DNA of 64,000 nt from contig JABTUM010000002.1 in assembly GCA_015075375.1 (NCBI GenBank), positions 715,393-779,392 on the forward strand, written 5' to 3'. The notes beneath the pieces are model-generated. The model was not told the origin of the DNA. It did not search any database and was given only the letters and a program-made list of their open reading frames with translations. Position 1 is the stretch's first letter, and each line of letters opens with the position of its first letter. Positions 60,805 through 64,000 of the stretch are shown here, piece after piece. This DNA comes from Planctomycetota bacterium. Lineage in GTDB: Bacteria; Planctomycetota; SZUA-567; H5-PLA8. A program made the translations under genes and the position numbers.

Positions 60805-61914
60805 ATGGTTGCCGCGAAGCGCAAAAGCACGAAGGAAGTCCAGAACCTGCTCGAAAGCATGGCCGACGTCGTCGTCGACGCCGCCAAAAAGGGCCAGGAT
60901 CCGGCGTACCAGATTCCCGTCCGCGCGCTTTCCAACGTCGAATTCAATCCCAAGAAGCGCATTATCGAAATGGGTAAGAACAAGACCGCGCGCCAGTTTT
61001 TCAACCTGGGCATGGCCAAGAAATTCATGCAGACGGTCCTGATCACCGACGCGCTGATGGAACTGCAGCGCCAGGACAACCTCTCCACGAGCCTGCGCGA
61101 AATCTACTACCGCACCAAACACACCATCAAAGGGACTTCGGAAAACACCTTCGACGACCAGAACGAATCCGACCCGCTCATCGAAGACCTGGAAGTCACG
61201 CTGGCGCTGCTGCGCGAAGAACTTCACGTGCGCGCCGAAAGCTCCGGAACCATCGTCGGGCCCGTGACCATCGTCGAAGGCGGCGACACCATCGACTGCA
61301 CGCGCCAGGGCAAGGCCGGCAAGACGGTCCCGTCCATCGTCGAGCCCGGCGAACTGGACATCAAGAAATGCAGCGCCGATTTCGTCCTGCTGATCGAAAA
61401 AGGCACGCAGTTCAACCGGCTTTCCGAGGACAAATTCTGGAAGAAGCACAACTGCATCCTGCTCACCGGCAACGGCCAGCCGCCGCGCGGCGTGCGCCGC
61501 CTGACCCGCCGCCTACACGACGAATACCGCCTGCCCGTCTACGTGCTCGTCGATAACGATCCGTGGGGCTACTACATTTATTCGGTCGTCAAGCAGGGCT
61601 CGATCAACCTCGCGTTCGAAAGCCAGCGCATGGCAATTCCCGACGCGAAGTTCATCGGCCTTTCCAGCCTCGATCCCGAATCCTACGGCCTCCCGCGCAA
61701 CGTCGGCATCAAACTCAGCGAACAAGACGTCCGCCGCACCAAGGAAGTAGCCGGCTATCCGTGGTTTCAGAAGAAGGAATGGCAGCGCGAGATCAAGCAG
61801 ATGCTCACTTCGGGCCTTAAGTACGAACTCGACGCGCTCGCCAATAAGGATTTCCGATTCCTTACCACCGATTACCTGCCCAAGAAGCTGAAGACGAAGG
61901 ACTGGTTGGATTGA
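60805..61914 (+). CDS. top6A: DNA topoisomerase VI subunit A (Spo11 family)
   Basis: 369 aa, GGAGG upstream. Catalytic Tyr102 in SLREIYYRTKH; Toprim metal motif YVLVDNDPWGYYIY with Asp250 and Asp252. Makes the double-strand break and covalent link; works with subunit B. The length and motif order match the archaeal subunit. In most bacteria this protein is absent. Confidence 0.93.
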   Translation: MVAAKRKSTKEVQNLLESMADVVVDAAKKGQDPAYQIPVRALSNVEFNPKKRIIEMGKNKTARQFFNLGMAKKFMQTVLITDALMELQRQDNLSTSLREIYYRTKHTIKGTSENTFDDQNESDPLIEDLEVTLALLREELHVRAESSGTIVGPVTIVEGGDTIDCTRQGKAGKTVPSIVEPGELDIKKCSADFVLLIEKGTQFNRLSEDKFWKKHNCILLTGNGQPPRGVRRLTRRLHDEYRLPVYVLVDNDPWGYYIYSVVKQGSINLAFESQRMAIPDAKFIGLSSLDPESYGLPRNVGIKLSEQDVRRTKEVAGYPWFQKKEWQREIKQMLTSGLKYELDALANKDFRFLTTDYLPKKLKTKDWLD

Positions 61915-61958
61915 AGGTCCGGACGCCGAGAAGCAAGCTAAAGCGCGAATGCGCTAAA

Positions 61959-61985
61959 GCTGCACGCCGCGCCAAATCGTGCAGC
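61959..61985. terminator. Hairpin between convergent top6A and adk
   Basis: GCTGCACG / CGTGCAGC, a perfect 8-bp stem with 11-base loop, in the convergent intergenic region. A second imperfect hairpin (around GCTAAAGCGC) lies just before it. No strong T-run. Confidence 0.5.
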
Positions 61986-62067
61986 GCGATCCCGCGGTTT
62001 GGAATGGCCGCGCGAATCGATCCCGGCGATTTCAGCTCCAATCCCCAATCGGCATTCCGAATTCGAA

Positions 62068-62709
62068 CTAGACCTGCGGCAGCTTGAGTTGCCGCCGGAT
62101 ATCCGCCTGAATCGCGTCCGGCGAGCGCGTGCCGTCCACCACCACCACCAGTTCCTTGCGCTTGAATAATTCGATAATCGGCGCCGTTTTCTCGTGGTAA
62201 TTCTTCAGCCGCGTGCGGATCGCTTCTTCGTTGTCGTCCAAGCGCTGCACCAGTTTACCTTTGCACACGTCGCAGACGCCATCCTGCGCAGGCCGGTGGA
62301 ACATCAGGTTGTAGTCCAGTCCGCATTTGGCGCACAAACGCCGCGCCTGAATACGCTCGCGCGTCACTTCGTCGGGCACCTCGATCAGGATCGTCGCGTC
62401 GATATCGTAGCTCTCGAGGAAAAACTCGGCCTGCGGGCGGTTGCGCGGAAAGCCGTCCAGCACGAAGCCGTAGTTCCAGTCGTGCTCGTCGAGCCGCCGC
62501 CGCACGATTTCTTCCACCACTTCGTCGCCCACCAGATTCCCGCTGGCCATGATGCGCTTGATCCGCGCCGCCAGCTTGGTGTGGTTCTGGACGTTCCAGC
62601 GAAAAATATCGCCGACGCAAAGGTGCGTCAGGTCATAGCCGGCGCAGAGCAGCTTTGCCTGCGTTCCTTTTCCGCAGCCCTGCACGCCCATGATGATGTA
62701 CTTACGCAT
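62068..62709 (-). CDS. adk: Adenylate kinase
   Basis: 213 aa from the start at 62709. P-loop GVQGCGKGTQAKLL at the N-terminus, VLDGFPRNRPQ (NMP-binding), LID zinc site CAKCGLDYNLMFHRPAQ...CDVCKG (four Cys). Converts ATP and AMP to two ADP. Long-LID type. Confidence 0.93.
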   Translation of the reverse strand: MRKYIIMGVQGCGKGTQAKLLCAGYDLTHLCVGDIFRWNVQNHTKLAARIKRIMASGNLVGDEVVEEIVRRRLDEHDWNYGFVLDGFPRNRPQAEFFLESYDIDATILIEVPDEVTRERIQARRLCAKCGLDYNLMFHRPAQDGVCDVCKGKLVQRLDDNEEAIRTRLKNYHEKTAPIIELFKRKELVVVVDGTRSPDAIQADIRRQLKLPQV

Positions 62710-63009
62710 GCGTTTTTTGACTCCCGTGGCGATGAACGAAGGCGTGCATCCTAATCCCGCGCCGCGCATCTGCCAATCGAACCGGCCTGAATTCGCGCGC
62801 TTTCATGCGCGCAATACTTCGATATGGGACTCTAAGAAAGATTGCATTAATCCGCCGTTTTGGCTCAAAAAAGAAAGCCATTCTCGCTCCAAGCCTGAAG
62901 ACCCAGGGCAAGCCGTCCGCCGTACCTGCGGTTCAGGTGCGTATGAACCTTACGCGCGCCGCGAAATCCTCCATTTACCGTTCGCCGTTCACCGTTTACC
63001 GTCTTTCTC
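62710..63009. other. Intergenic between adk and ggt
   Basis: About 300 bases; no gene. Contains a GCGCGC hairpin (62795-62812) and the heptamer repeat at 62974-63001. Confidence 0.5.
62974..63001 (+). repeat. Heptamer tandem repeat, four units of TT(T/C)RCCG type
   Basis: TTTACCG, TTCGCCG, TTCACCG, TTTACCG in a row, just before the gamma-glutamyltransferase start. Confidence 0.7.
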
Positions 63010-64000
63010 ATGCCCGCCGCTCGCCTCCAGCGCCCCGGCCTCTGGCCCGGACGCTCCAGCGTCCTCGCCCGACGAGGCGCCGTCGCCGCATCGCAGCCGC
63101 TGGCCACGCAGGCCGGTATCGAGATGCTTCGCAACGGCGGGAACGCCATCGACGCCGCCATCGCCGCCGCTGCCGCGCTGTGCGTGGTCGAGCCCATGAG
63201 TACCGGGCTGGGCGGCGACATGTTCGTGCTGTACTGGTCCGCGAAAGACGCCAAGCTCAAGGGCCTCAACGGTTCGGGCCGCTGTCCTCAAAGCCTCTCC
63301 TGGCGCACCTTCGCGCGCGTCGGGCTCAACTACATTCCCCAACGCGGCTGGAAAGCCGTCACCGTACCCGGCACCGTCGACGGCTGGTGGACCTTGCATC
63401 AGGCCGACGGCAAGCTGCCCTTTGGCGATCTGCTCGAGCCCGCCATACGCTATGCGCGCGATGGGTTTCCGGTCAGCGAAGTGATCGCCGGGCACTTCGA
63501 GTCCGCGCCGAAGGTCCTCCAGAACGACGCCGCGCGCGCCGTCTACCTGCCCGGCGGCCGGCCGCCGGTGTACGGGCAGATTCTCAAGCAGCCCGATCTG
63601 GCGCGCACCTTGGAGCGAATCGCGCAAGGTGGGCGCGATGCCTTCTACCGCGGAGAAATCGCGAGCGAGATGCTCGCCGCAAGCCAGGCCGAGGACGGTA
63701 CACTTGCCGCCGCCGATTTCGAAGCCCACGCATCCACTTGGGTCGAGCCCATCCAGGCGCATTTCCAAGGTCTCGAGGTCTGCGAACTCCCGCCCAACGG
63801 GCAAGGCGTGGCCGCGCTCCTGGCGCTGAACATTCTGAGCAGCCAGAAGCTCTCCGATTTGCGTAAGCACTGGCCCGATCTGACTCACGCCATGCTCGAA
63901 GCCATCAAGCTCGCATTCGCCGAGCGCGACGTCCACGTCGCCGACCCCGAACGCTACGCCGTCCCGCTTAAGAAGCTCCTCTCGCTTACGTTCGCCACGC
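63010..64000 (+). CDS. ggt: Gamma-glutamyltransferase, 3' end cut by window
   Basis: First 330 residues are present; the frame is open to the end of the window. Family motifs: AASQPLATQAGIEMLRNGGNAIDAAIAAAAALCVVEP and STGLGGDMFVLYW (N-terminal substrate region), NGSGRCP, WKAVTVPGTVDGWW. The catalytic Thr at the start of the small subunit would lie beyond 64000. Transfers gamma-glutamyl from glutathione. No signal peptide seen. Confidence 0.9.
   Translation, partial: MPAARLQRPGLWPGRSSVLARRGAVAASQPLATQAGIEMLRNGGNAIDAAIAAAAALCVVEPMSTGLGGDMFVLYWSAKDAKLKGLNGSGRCPQSLSWRTFARVGLNYIPQRGWKAVTVPGTVDGWWTLHQADGKLPFGDLLEPAIRYARDGFPVSEVIAGHFESAPKVLQNDAARAVYLPGGRPPVYGQILKQPDLARTLERIAQGGRDAFYRGEIASEMLAASQAEDGTLAAADFEAHASTWVEPIQAHFQGLEVCELPPNGQGVAALLALNILSSQKLSDLRKHWPDLTHAMLEAIKLAFAERDVHVADPERYAVPLKKLLSLTFAT

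Noticed and set aside
1..64000. tRNA, rRNA or prophage genes
   Set aside because: No cloverleaf-like sequences, integrase, capsid or terminase motifs were seen on reading, though a dedicated tRNA search was not possible.

Overview
The window looks like a high-GC, gene-dense chromosomal segment from a bacterium of the Planctomycetota or a close PVC relative. This is inferred from gene content: two membrane-anchored proteins with prenyltransferase/squalene-cyclase-like repeats in tandem, a transmembrane Ser/Thr kinase with a carbohydrate-binding-like outer domain, an odd ECF sigma factor, two phytanoyl-CoA-dioxygenase-like oxygenases each divergent from an AraC regulator, two Gfo/Idh/MocA dehydrogenases, two sugar-isomerase-like TIM barrels, GH116, heparinase II/III-like and polysaccharide-deacetylase-like proteins. 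No rRNA, tRNA, CRISPR array, transposase or prophage gene was recognised.

Layout. 1-9 kb: two secreted CBM plus SGNH-like proteins, SerA-like dehydrogenase, then a rightward run (Gfo/Idh, RsmE, ferredoxin-NADP reductase-like, DUF3806), PhyH/AraC divergent pair. 9-17 kb: GH116 glycosidase, PP2C phosphatase, bacilliredoxin plus an IscA-like protein with an extra N-terminal domain, a HEAT protein, a YgfZ-TPR fusion. 17-25 kb: deacetylase, secreted coiled-coil protein, Rieske-SufS-DUF59 operon, the twin squalene-repeat proteins, a strong terminator, NhaA. 26-38 kb: accessory-looking stretch of lower GC and lower gene density with orphan small proteins, a WD40-like protein carrying an STN-like insertion, VanX-like dipeptidase, second PhyH/AraC pair, GntR-type regulator with its operator next to a heparinase-like gene, and a patch of hairpins and dispersed palindromes. 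38-46 kb: acidic hypothetical protein, Ser/Thr kinase, an ORF joining an ECF sigma factor to a metallophosphoesterase, lipoprotein, MiaB. 46-58 kb: membrane glycosyltransferase-like protein coupled to a TIM-barrel protein, Gfo/Idh, alkaline-phosphatase-superfamily protein, desaturase, DUF1844, TIM-barrel epimerase, IscS, methyltransferase, 2-hydroxyacid dehydrogenase. 58-64 kb: both subunits of DNA topoisomerase VI, adenylate kinase, and a gamma-glutamyltransferase cut by the window end.

The genes point to a heterotrophic lifestyle on complex sugars (glycosidases, dehydrogenases, isomerases, AraC/GntR regulators) with distributed Fe-S cluster assembly (SufS, DUF59/SufT-like, IscA-like, IscS, Rieske). 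The most unusual items are the bacterial topoisomerase VI pair, the stop-less sigma/phosphoesterase ORF with an internal ribosome site, a repeat family of 11-bp-armed palindromes, two heptamer tandem-repeat loci, and several domain fusions. Domain assignments come from reading motifs by eye, without database searches.
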